Positions 51,970-59,262 of a stretch of 64,000 bases of DNA are shown in pieces. Source of the DNA: Actinospineispora acaciae DSM 45401. GTDB taxonomy: Bacteria; Actinomycetota; Actinomycetes; Mycobacteriales; Pseudonocardiaceae. The notes below the pieces were generated by a model, which was not told where the DNA came from, made no database searches, and saw only the letters and a program-made list of their open reading frames with translations. Made by a program: the position numbers and the translations under genes. Position 1 is the stretch's first letter; each line of letters opens with the position of its first letter. The stretch is taken from contig NZ_JIAI01000007.1 of the NCBI RefSeq assembly GCF_000620785.1, positions 1-64,000 on the forward strand. Reading direction: 5' to 3'.

Positions 51970-53003
51970 GCCACACGGCCGTACGCCTCGACACGGTGCG
52001 CCTGGAACGCATGGATCCCACCGAGGCGGACTGGCGGCGCCTCGACGGCCTGCCCGACCGGACGCTGTTCCAGACCCGCGAATGGGTCGAGTTCGTGTCC
52101 AACACCCAGGGCGGCGAGCCGGTCGTGGCCGAGGTGGTGCGCGGCGGGGAGGTCGTCGGGTACTTCACCGGGCTGGTGGTCCGCAAGTACGGGCTGCGCA
52201 TCCTGGGCAGCCCGTTCCCGGGATGGACCACGCCGTCGATGGGCTTCACCCTCACCGGGGACGTCACCCGCCGCGAGGCCGCCGCCGCGCTCACCGACTT
52301 CGCGTTCCGGACGCTGCGCTGCGTGCACGTCGAGCTCACCGACCAGGACATCCAGGACGACGCCCTGACCGGGCACGGCTTCGGCTGCGCGTTCGCCGAC
52401 ACCGTGGAGCTGCCGCTGGGCTCGGACGAGGAGATGTTCGCCGGCTTCACGGCGGCCAGGCGAAACGCCATCCGCAAGGGCCGCAAGGTCGGCGTGGTCG
52501 TCGAAGAGGCCACCGACCTCGAGTTCGCCGACGACTACCACGCCCAGCTCCAGGGCGTGTTCGCCCGCCAGGGCCTGGTGCCGACCTACGACGTCGGGCG
52601 GGTCCGCGAGCTGATCACCCGGCTGGCGCCCACCGGACGGCTGCTGCTGCTGCGCGCCCGCGCGCCCGAGGGCCACTGCATCGCCACCGCGATCTTCCCG
52701 GCGTTCGGCCGGACCGCCTACTTCTGGGGCGGCGCCAGCGTCCGCGAGTACCAGATCCTGCGTCCCAACGAGGCGCTGGTCTGGCACGCGCTGCGGCACT
52801 GGCGGGACCGGGGCGCGACGGTGCTCGACTTCGGCGGCGGGCGCGACTACAAGCGCCAGTACGGCGGGCGGGTGGTCTCGGTGCCGTCCTTCCGCCGCTC
52901 CCGGGTCGCCGGGCTCGGGGCCATGCGGGACGTGGCCCAGCGGCTGGTCGGGCGGCGGCAGCGCTGGCAGGGCCGCCGGCTCGCGCGGGGGCACCGGCCG
53001 TGA
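51966..53003 (+). CDS. FemAB-like GNAT acyltransferase
   Basis: A 345-residue protein with the double-GNAT FemAB-like plan: first domain with TLFQTREWVEFVSNTQGG, second with AARRNAIRKGRKVGVVV, LQGVFARQGLVPTYD and VLDFGGGRDYKRQYGG. This group (Acetyltransf_6) transfers acyl or aminoacyl groups onto glycans or peptides. It follows the deacetylase directly with a 4-base overlap, so deacetylation and re-acylation of an amino sugar is a coherent pair. Confidence 0.85.
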   Translation: MSHTAVRLDTVRLERMDPTEADWRRLDGLPDRTLFQTREWVEFVSNTQGGEPVVAEVVRGGEVVGYFTGLVVRKYGLRILGSPFPGWTTPSMGFTLTGDVTRREAAAALTDFAFRTLRCVHVELTDQDIQDDALTGHGFGCAFADTVELPLGSDEEMFAGFTAARRNAIRKGRKVGVVVEEATDLEFADDYHAQLQGVFARQGLVPTYDVGRVRELITRLAPTGRLLLLRARAPEGHCIATAIFPAFGRTAYFWGGASVREYQILRPNEALVWHALRHWRDRGATVLDFGGGRDYKRQYGGRVVSVPSFRRSRVAGLGAMRDVAQRLVGRRQRWQGRRLARGHRP

Positions 53004-53686
53004 CCGCCGTGCTGCGCAAGCTGACCCGCACCATCCGGGAGGACGGCCCGCGCGCGCTCGCCGCCAAGATCGTCTCCAAGCTGAGCGACCACGCCTTCGA
53101 CGTCCGCCACGGCACCGACACCTGCCGCTGGGTCCGGCTGTCCGGGCTGTCCGTGCCCGAGCACGCCCGCGCCCACGGCACCGACTACCAACCGACCGGC
53201 ACCGCGGAGTTCCGCCGGCTGATGGCCGCGATCGACCCGCCGCGCTCGGGGGCGTTCGTGGACTTCGGCTCCGGCAAGGGCCGGGTCGTGCTCATGGCCG
53301 CCCGCTACGGGTTCCGCAGGGTGATCGGCGTCGAGCTGTCCGAGGAGCTGTGCGCGGTGGCCCGGACCAACATCGCCACCTTCCGGGCCAGGGTCGCGCA
53401 CACCTCACCGATGGAGATCGTGACCACCGACGCGGCGCACTACGACGTGCCCGACGACACCGGTGTGGTTTTCCTGTTCAACCCGTTCGACGAGGTGGTC
53501 GTCACGCACGTGTTGCGTTCGGTCGAGGAATCGCATCGACGGCTGCCCCGGCCCATCCATCTCATCTACAGCAACGCCGCGCACGGCTCGCTCATCGACC
53601 ACAGCCCGCTCTTTACCGACCGCAGCCAACACAACTACCCGCGCGCGCATTTCACCGTCTATCGGAGCTGCCCCGATCGGGAATAA
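53000..53686 (+). CDS. Class I SAM-dependent methyltransferase
   Basis: A 228-residue Rossmann methyltransferase. Motif I is FVDFGSGKGRVVLMAARYGF, post-I is VIGVELSEEL, and motif IV-like text is VVFLFNPFDEVVV. It is related to the minus-strand methyltransferase at 54898-55593 (shared DFGxGxGRVVL, GVELSxEL and FNPF). It is the last gene of the coupled run from 51208. It may methylate the glycan or a decoration. Its 3' end overlaps the convergent LuxR gene by 35 bases. Confidence 0.88.
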   Translation: MTAVLRKLTRTIREDGPRALAAKIVSKLSDHAFDVRHGTDTCRWVRLSGLSVPEHARAHGTDYQPTGTAEFRRLMAAIDPPRSGAFVDFGSGKGRVVLMAARYGFRRVIGVELSEELCAVARTNIATFRARVAHTSPMEIVTTDAAHYDVPDDTGVVFLFNPFDEVVVTHVLRSVEESHRRLPRPIHLIYSNAAHGSLIDHSPLFTDRSQHNYPRAHFTVYRSCPDRE

Positions 53687-54512
53687 CGAACCCGCAGATA
53701 CCGCAGCAGCGGTGCGGCGATTCCGCCATCACCGACACCACCGTCGCGTCTCCCTGGGGCGTCAGGAGGCTGTGCAGGAATGCCATGACCTCGAGCTGGG
53801 AGTTCACGTCCAGCTTGGTGAAAATGCCCCGGATCAGGGTGCGGACGGTCGCCACCGAGACCAGTAACCGGGGCGCGATGCAGCTGGCCCGGTGGCCCGT
53901 GTGCAGCAGGTGCAGCACCTCGTGCTCGCGCGTGCTCAACCCGCGCAGGCGCTCCAGCAGCCGCTCCCGGCGCTGGTGCCAGCGGTGCAGCGCCCGCCAC
54001 CGCTCGCGCTCCTCATGGCCCATGAGGGACCGGCCGGTCGCCACCGTGGCGAGGTGGCGCAGCAAGGCGTCCAGCGAGTCCGACCCGTCCAGCACGCCGG
54101 CCGCGCCCGCCACCACCGCGTGCGCCACCCACGGCTGGGGCGCGCCCCGGTCGGTGAGCGCCACCACCCCCCACCCCGCGGCCCGCAGCTCCTCGACCGT
54201 CCCCGCGGCGTCGATTCGCCCGCCCGGCGCGGGATCCGGCCGCAGGGTGACCACCGCGAGGCCCGGGTGCGCCGACGCGGTGACGGCGGCCAGCCGCTCG
54301 GGCTTGGTCCAGGTGATGTCGCGCATGCCCTTCGCGCGCAGGGCGATCGCCAGGCTCTCCCCGAGGAGCGACTGGTCGTCGACGATCACGATCGCGAGCG
54401 ACGCCATCGGCTCCGACGGCTCCACGGTTCTCGGGTGCGCGCACCGCCCGACGGCGGCATCCCCCGACGGCCTCCATACCCGCTTTTCCTGACTCATGGT
54501 GTCTGCCGACAC
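53652..54512 (-). CDS. LuxR/NarL-type response regulator with atypical receiver
   Basis: A 286-residue protein starting at GTG 54512, which has AGGGGG 5 bases upstream. A receiver-like domain begins at IVIVDDQSLLGESLAIAL and a LuxR helix-turn-helix ends the protein (LSTREHEVLHLLHTGH, then VATVRTLIRGIFTKLDVNS). The expected phospho-acceptor Asp strand reads LAVVTLRPDPAP, so the usual Asp is not in its normal place. No histidine kinase is nearby. It probably acts without phosphorylation. It faces the end of the exopolysaccharide operon and may regulate the locus. Confidence 0.87.
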   Translation of the reverse strand: MSADTMSQEKRVWRPSGDAAVGRCAHPRTVEPSEPMASLAIVIVDDQSLLGESLAIALRAKGMRDITWTKPERLAAVTASAHPGLAVVTLRPDPAPGGRIDAAGTVEELRAAGWGVVALTDRGAPQPWVAHAVVAGAAGVLDGSDSLDALLRHLATVATGRSLMGHEERERWRALHRWHQRRERLLERLRGLSTREHEVLHLLHTGHRASCIAPRLLVSVATVRTLIRGIFTKLDVNSQLEVMAFLHSLLTPQGDATVVSVMAESPHRCCGICGFVIPDRGSSDRR

Positions 54513-54897
54513 TGGTTCCCCCTGGCTCGTTCATCTCATGTTCACGCGCGCACGGTCTCGCCAGGTCTCACGACTCATCCGATACGACTCACGCTCGGAT
54601 GAGCGGCGGCGAGCCATCGGCCGGCTCCCCTGCCGACCGACACCTGCTACCTTTACCGCAGCCACCTATAGGGTAGGTTATTTCGGGGCGTCCATTCGTC
54701 CGGCGCCAACCCCTTCCGCTCGCTGGCCCTGAGTGTTCATGGCCACGTTACCCATCGCGCGAGACGGATGCATTATTAAAGGCGACCTTTATCACTCAGT
54801 GATAGACGGTCCGCGGGTTCGCCGTCGTGTGAGCATGATTCGGAGGCCGCCCGGCGATATATCTTAAGAGGCGGCCGTTCACCACAATGTGGAGTTG
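54513..54897. other. Regulatory spacer upstream of the LuxR gene
   Basis: 385 bases with no credible gene. It contains an inverted repeat CTCATCCG (54574-54581) / CGGATGAG (54596-54603) and a perfect 15-base palindrome TATCACT-C-AGTGATA (54790-54804). An AT-rich patch lies near 54660-54680 around CCTATAGG, with another near 54770-54790. The spacer should hold the LuxR promoter (minus strand) and operator sites. Confidence 0.45.
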
Positions 54898-55593
54898 TTA
54901 CGGCGTCAGCTCGTAGAGGTGGACCGAGTGCCGCCGGGACCACTCGCGGCCGGGGCGCCGGCCCCGGGCGGAGCGGACCAGGCGCACCCGGCCGGTGTCC
55001 AGCAGCGCCCGCTCCTCGAACGGGTCCAGGTAGACGATCCGCAGCACCCTCGGGCTGGCGTCCACCGACGCGATCAGGCGGTCGACGACGGTGCGGAAGA
55101 TCGCGCCCCGGAACGGGTTGAAGAAGTACGCCACGGTCAGGTCGTCGGGCACCTCGAACTCGGTGGCGTCGCAGGCCACGATCCGCACGTCCGGACACAC
55201 CAGCCGGTCCCGGCGCCGCTCGACGTTGCGGCGGGCGACCTCGGCCAGCTCCGCCGACAGCTCGACGCCGACGACCCGCCGGAACGGGTACCCCGCGGCG
55301 GCCAGCACGACCCTGCCCATCCCGGCCCCGAAGTCGACGAACACGTCGCGCTCGGACACCTCGCGGCGGGGCAGCACCCGCCCCAGGGCCGCCCACGGGC
55401 TCGGGACGTAGCGGACCCGGTCGGGCGCGGCCAGCCCCAGCTCCTCCAGCTCGGTCCAGCGCGCGGTCCGGGTGCCGCGCATCCGGTCCTGGGCCTCGTC
55501 GACCACCCGCCTGCGCAGCCACAGCGCCGGCGGGCCCACCAGCCGCCGGACCCCCCGCACCGCCGGCTGGAGCACTCGATCAGCGCCGACCAC
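54898..55593 (-). CDS. Class I SAM-dependent methyltransferase (second paralogue)
   Basis: About 231 residues from the GTG at 55593, which follows GGGAGGGG by 6 bases; a longer frame starts at 55632. Motif I is VFVDFGAGMGRVVLAAAGYP, post-I GVELSAELAEV and the FFNPF block near residue 150. It resembles the methyltransferase at 53000-53686 in motif order and spacing. It is separated from that gene by the LuxR regulator. Substrate unknown; the location suggests methylation of a polysaccharide component. Confidence 0.88.
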   Translation of the reverse strand: MVGADRVLQPAVRGVRRLVGPPALWLRRRVVDEAQDRMRGTRTARWTELEELGLAAPDRVRYVPSPWAALGRVLPRREVSERDVFVDFGAGMGRVVLAAAGYPFRRVVGVELSAELAEVARRNVERRRDRLVCPDVRIVACDATEFEVPDDLTVAYFFNPFRGAIFRTVVDRLIASVDASPRVLRIVYLDPFEERALLDTGRVRLVRSARGRRPGREWSRRHSVHLYELTP

Positions 55594-55747
55594 CGTCGTC
55601 CCCTCCCGCCGCGAGCGTCCGGATGCCACCACCCTGGCAGCCCGCGCCGCCCGCCCGCCTCGTCAAAGTTGTGTTGTCTGGTGTGGGACGGCGAAGGCAT
55701 CCGCCGCCCCAGGAGGCGACCTTGAACAGCGCGGCGTCCCGGTCGGG

Positions 55748-55866
55748 TCACCGCCGACGCGCGCGGCGGTAGCTCGCCGGGCGCACGATCACCTGGGTGC
55801 CCAGGGCGACCGGCACCATCCCGGCGGCCACCGCCGCGGCCGAGCCACTGGACGAACCGCCCAGGG
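55748..55866 (-). pseudogene. Amidase-signature fragment
   Basis: On the minus strand the frame reads PLGGSSSGSAAAVAAGMVPV followed by ALGTQVIVRPASYR. This is the core of the amidase signature, including the GGSS nucleophile region, but only about 40 residues remain before a stop at 55748-55750. In intact amidases GTQ is followed by TGGS, missing here. No start or further domain is present. It is a decayed remnant lying against the stop of the hypothetical gene at 55872. Confidence 0.7.
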
Positions 55867-55871
55867 GCACA

Positions 55872-56231
55872 TCACATTCGGTCCCCTCTTCGCCGCAGGC
55901 TCGGATGCTTCAGCCATCCGTTGGCCGCGACCTTGCGATCGTCGGACAGGTGCGGCACTCCCTGACGTTGACCAGCCACGTACAGCGCGACAGGCTTCCG
56001 TTCCCCGGGCGAGTCCACCACGAACCGGGTTACCGCACCGGCCAACACTCCGGGATCCGTGGACAAATCTTTCGCGTAAGCCTCGGCTGGTTCTTGCGAG
56101 GTCCAGATGACCTCAGTCGCGCAGATCTCCTCCGGTCGAACCGAATGAACCCCGAACACTGCATGATGAGTGCACTTATCACCAGCGTCCGTGTCGTGGT
56201 CCGCGCCAGCTATGCGCAGCTCCCGCCACAT
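55872..56231 (-). CDS. Conserved actinomycete hypothetical protein
   Basis: A 119-residue protein starting at ATG 56231 with AAGGAGAG 5 bases upstream, an excellent ribosome site. Text such as WRELRIAGADHDTDAGDKC, EVIWTSQEPAEAYAKDLST and GAVTRFVVDSPGERKPVALY resembles small hypothetical proteins I associate with actinomycetes. It looks soluble and mixed alpha/beta. No function is known to me. It abuts the amidase remnant downstream. Confidence 0.72.
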   Translation of the reverse strand: MWRELRIAGADHDTDAGDKCTHHAVFGVHSVRPEEICATEVIWTSQEPAEAYAKDLSTDPGVLAGAVTRFVVDSPGERKPVALYVAGQRQGVPHLSDDRKVAANGWLKHPSLRRRGDRM

Positions 56232-56386
56232 GCCCGCTCTCCTTCCGATTGTGGATAGACCTCGGCTTTCACGGGTCAGAGTCAGCAGGGATGCTTGGCG
56301 CCAGCGTCCCGAGGTGGCCTGACCCGCGGGATCGACGACGCTAGAGCGAACCGAAGGGACACGAACACGTCGCTTCCAAGACAGTT

Positions 56387-56427
56387 GGGGACATTTGTGT
56401 TAAAGTAAACGTCCCCTAAATGTCCCC
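56387..56427. promoter_or_regulatory. Operator cluster upstream of the HTH-PLD gene
   Basis: GGGGACATTT (56387-56396) is an exact reverse complement of AAATGTCCCC (56418-56427), and a one-mismatch third copy AAACGTCCCC occupies 56407-56416. TAAAGT (56401-56406) between them could be a -10 box. The layout fits autoregulation by the HTH protein encoded at 56455. Confidence 0.7.
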
Positions 56428-56454
56428 TCGCTTCCGCTGGTCAAGAGGTCCCAG

Positions 56455-57267
56455 ATGGTCAACGAGCGTCTTCGTGGGTGCCTGCGGTCTTCCGGCTACA
56501 CGGAAGAGTCCCTCGGCGAGGAAATCGGAGTGGATCCGAAAACTGTTCAACGCTGGATAACAAAGGACCGCACACCTCATCGGAACACAGCTATTCGTGC
56601 GTCAAAATTGCTCAACGTGCCAGCCGAATGGCTATGGTCCGACCTGGAACGGTCCAGTTCCGGCGCAAATTCGAACGAGATCGTGGCGCACTACGCACAC
56701 CGATCGGATACCCCAAACCATTTGTGGATGGATCTCCTGGTTGGAGCACAGCAGAATATCGATCTATTTGCTAACGCAAGCTTGTTTCTTCCAGAGGACA
56801 ACCCGGAAGCAATCAGCATAATCAAACATAAGGCGAGCCGTGGCGTCAAGGTCCGCGTCCTGCTTGCAAACCCAGATTCAGCAGCCGCCGAACTTCGAGG
56901 AAAAGAAGAGCGACTGTTTGATGGCATACCCGGACGAATCAAGATGGCCCTCGCCTACTATCGCCCTCTGCTCGATACCCCCGGAGTCGAATTTCGTCAG
57001 CACGAGACGTCACTCTACAATTCAATCTTTCGTTACGACGACCAAATGCTCGTCAACCAGCACATTTATGGTACCTACGGCTACATGGCCCCGATCCTGC
57101 ATCTGCGTAAAGCCGCCGGTGCCGACATGTTCGACACCTACCTGGCAAGCTTCGAGCTAGTCTGGAGTGAAGAGTCGTACCCTTACCGAGCCGATGACAA
57201 AGGGAAGATGACTTCCACGTCAGGCCCTGGTACGCACCTCCAGCAGGACCGACGAGAAACGGTCTAG
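56455..57267 (+). CDS. HTH (XRE-like) regulator with PLD-like domain (DUF5919-type)
   Basis: A 270-residue protein with an N-terminal helix-turn-helix (YTEESLGEEIGVDPKTVQRW, then AIRASKLLNVPAEWLW). The C-terminal domain resembles the phospholipase-D superfamily group often called DUF5919 (HLWMDLLVGAQQNIDLFANA, VRVLLANPDSAAAE, MLVNQHIYGTYGYMAPILHL). The canonical HxK catalytic motif is not clear. Codon use is much less GC-rich than in the neighbours, suggesting recent transfer. An operator cluster precedes it. Its 3' end overlaps the convergent HAD gene by 48 bases. Confidence 0.82.
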   Translation: MVNERLRGCLRSSGYTEESLGEEIGVDPKTVQRWITKDRTPHRNTAIRASKLLNVPAEWLWSDLERSSSGANSNEIVAHYAHRSDTPNHLWMDLLVGAQQNIDLFANASLFLPEDNPEAISIIKHKASRGVKVRVLLANPDSAAAELRGKEERLFDGIPGRIKMALAYYRPLLDTPGVEFRQHETSLYNSIFRYDDQMLVNQHIYGTYGYMAPILHLRKAAGADMFDTYLASFELVWSEESYPYRADDKGKMTSTSGPGTHLQQDRRETV

Positions 57268-57963
57268 ATCAACCAGACTTTCTATGACGGCGTCCGCTCC
57301 CGCGGCTTGCAGAGTACTGACATCGCTGGCTCCGGTCGCGACTGCAATAATCTTAGCGCCGCCGTTGCGCGCAGCTTCAATGTCGCGAGGAGTATCACCA
57401 ATCAGGATTGTTGAGGTAGCGCCAAACTTCTCGCCATACTTCAAACGGACCTTCTCACGGGCAGCATCGACCAGTTCCGATCTAACGATACTGTCTGAGC
57501 CGTAGCCGCCGACTCCCAAGTCGACTAGCCGATCAAGATCAAATGCGTGCAACTTCGCCCAAGCGTTCGCTTCGATATTGCCCGTGAGCACCGACTGCAC
57601 AACGGCCGGGACTGATAACAGCGCTCTGAGCGCATCGGCTGCACCCGGAAGCGCGTAACCTCGGTCAGGCAGCAGCGGAGCGTTCCGTTTCATCGCCTCG
57701 GCAAGCGCCTGCTCGATCCTCCCGAGATCCGCACACCTGTCGGGGGCAACTGAATTCGCACTGAACAGCTCACGCATGATCTGGAAATCTGTCCGACCGT
57801 CTGTCACCGGCCGGCCCGACGGCAGCCTCCCCGTTAGCAGCTCGAACGCCAGACTATATGTCGCCTTGCTCACGCCCCCATTTTCAATCAGAGTGTGGTC
57901 GACATCCCAAAGAACGAGAGTCTTGGGTAGCTGGTCAAGAACGCCAACTCCTACGGCAGCCAT
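57220..57963 (-). CDS. HAD-superfamily phosphatase
   Basis: A 247-residue HAD hydrolase from the ATG at 57963 (AAAGGA 8 bases upstream; a longer frame starts at 58056). Motif I is LVLWDVDHTLI, motif II is the Thr in SVLTGNIEANAW, and motif IV is ILIGDTPRDIEAARNGGAK. It hydrolyses a small phosphate ester, substrate unknown. Base composition is again lower in GC than the backbone. It converges with the HTH-PLD gene, whose tail it overlaps, so the two may have arrived together. Confidence 0.9.
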   Translation of the reverse strand: MAAVGVGVLDQLPKTLVLWDVDHTLIENGGVSKATYSLAFELLTGRLPSGRPVTDGRTDFQIMRELFSANSVAPDRCADLGRIEQALAEAMKRNAPLLPDRGYALPGAADALRALLSVPAVVQSVLTGNIEANAWAKLHAFDLDRLVDLGVGGYGSDSIVRSELVDAAREKVRLKYGEKFGATSTILIGDTPRDIEAARNGGAKIIAVATGASDVSTLQAAGADAVIESLVDLDRFSSVLLEVRTRA

Positions 57964-58089
57964 ACCCTCGATCCTTTCATGATCTCGATCGGAACCGAGC
58001 ATCCCGGTGTGGTACCCGACACCGTCGCCATGATCTCTCGCGCCCGGCGAACACACGGACCCTGCTCGAACGGTTCCGGGCGCACGGCC

Positions 58090-58749
58090 TCAACGCAGTA
58101 GCTGGCGGTGCAGCAGGTCGGTGAGCCAGCGGGTGTAGCGCTCGGGCGGCCAGCCGAGCTCGAGCACCAGCAGCCCGTACAGCTCCGGCGAGGTGTGGGC
58201 GAAGAGCAGGTCCCGGGCCTCGGTGACGGTGAGGCCGGGGCGCGTCTGGCCGGTGTCGATCAGGTGTTCGGCGAACCGCGCCATGCCGTCCAGCCGCTCG
58301 GCCTTGCGCGCGGTCCAGATCTCGGCGGCGTCGTCGTCCGCGTCGGCGGCCGCCCGCACGGCGAGGAACAGCGGCGCGAGCGAGGCGTAGACACGGCCGA
58401 TCTCGGTGGCCGCCGTGGCGAGCTTGGTCGCGGCGTCGGGCTGGGCCAGCACGCGGGCGACCCAGGCGCGCTCGGCGACCGGGACCGGGTGCGGCCCGCC
58501 CAGGTCGGCGTCCAGCAGCGCGCGCAGCAGCGCCGGTTTCCCCCGCACGTGCTTGTACACGGTCTCCACCGCCACGCCGGCGCGGGTGGCGATCTCCCGC
58601 ATCGTGGTGCGGGCGTAGCCGCGCTCGATGATCAGGGCGCGGCCGGCGTCCAGCACGGCCTGGCGGGTGTCCTGGGCCTGCGCCTGGCGCCTGCTGGAGT
58701 CGTAACGGCGGCGCGGCGGCGGATTTGAGCGTACGATGCCTGTATCCAA
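58090..58749 (-). CDS. TetR-family transcriptional regulator
   Basis: A 219-residue TetR regulator. The HTH is in TTMREIATRAGVAVETVYKH, after RQAVLDAGRALIIERGYAR. The most credible in-frame start is TTG at 58749, adjacent to the operator, so translation may be leaderless. It is divergent from the NTF2-like gene at 58785, and direct CTGTATYCAAT repeats lie between. It probably represses that gene and itself. Confidence 0.88.
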   Translation of the reverse strand: MDTGIVRSNPPPRRRYDSSRRQAQAQDTRQAVLDAGRALIIERGYARTTMREIATRAGVAVETVYKHVRGKPALLRALLDADLGGPHPVPVAERAWVARVLAQPDAATKLATAATEIGRVYASLAPLFLAVRAAADADDDAAEIWTARKAERLDGMARFAEHLIDTGQTRPGLTVTEARDLLFAHTSPELYGLLVLELGWPPERYTRWLTDLLHRQLLR

Positions 58750-58772
58750 TCCATGCTGTCTGTATTCAATAC
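58740..58772. promoter_or_regulatory. TetR operator with direct and inverted repeats
   Basis: CTGTATCCAAT (58740-58750) and CTGTATTCAAT (58760-58770) are direct repeats 20 bases apart, two helical turns. Within the second, GTATTCAATAC (58762-58772) is an 11-base palindrome. The block occupies the divergent spacer of the TetR/NTF2-like pair. Confidence 0.6.
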
Positions 58773-58784
58773 TTCGAGGCTGAC

Positions 58785-59207
58785 ATGAACGGTACCGAAA
58801 CCACCGCCGGCGACCTGGCCCGGCGCGCCATCGACCTCATCAACACCCGCCGCCCCGACCTCGCGGCCGAGATCTTCGCCGAGGACTTCGTCATGATCGA
58901 CCCGCACGGGCACGACCACGCGCCGGAAGGCAGCCCGCGCGGACCGGCGGTGTTCGCCAACATCGTCGGCTACCTGCACCGGATCTTCGACGACCTGCGC
59001 GTCGAGGTCACCGACAGCTACGACGCCGGCGACCGCGCCGCCGTGGTCGTCGACGTCATCGGGAACTACCGGGGCACCCCGGAGTCCCCCGGCCGGGGCC
59101 AGCCGGTCCGTGTCGAGCAGGTGCACTTGTGGCGCGCCAGGGACGGCAGGCTCGCCTGGCACCGGTTCGTGGAGAACGACGCCGAGCTCGAACGCCAGCT
59201 CGCCTAG
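58785..59207 (+). CDS. NTF2-like / SnoaL-type protein
   Basis: A 140-residue cone-barrel protein of the SnoaL/ketosteroid-isomerase-like group (ARRAIDLINTRRPDLAAEIF, VMIDPHGHDHAPEGSPRG, WRARDGRLAWHRFVENDAEL). Family members are isomerases, hydrolases or inactive scaffolds. The ATG has GAGG 5 bases upstream. It is divergent from the TetR gene and is probably its target. Ligand unknown. Confidence 0.87.
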   Translation: MNGTETTAGDLARRAIDLINTRRPDLAAEIFAEDFVMIDPHGHDHAPEGSPRGPAVFANIVGYLHRIFDDLRVEVTDSYDAGDRAAVVVDVIGNYRGTPESPGRGQPVRVEQVHLWRARDGRLAWHRFVENDAELERQLA

Positions 59208-59262
59208 CGCGAGCCCTGCTGGACGGCGCGGCCGCGCTCGGCGAGCTGATCTCGCCGCCGCG

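Noticed and set aside
57964..58089. Possible gene between the HAD and TetR genes
   Set aside because: Short stretch with no start signal or recognisable motif.
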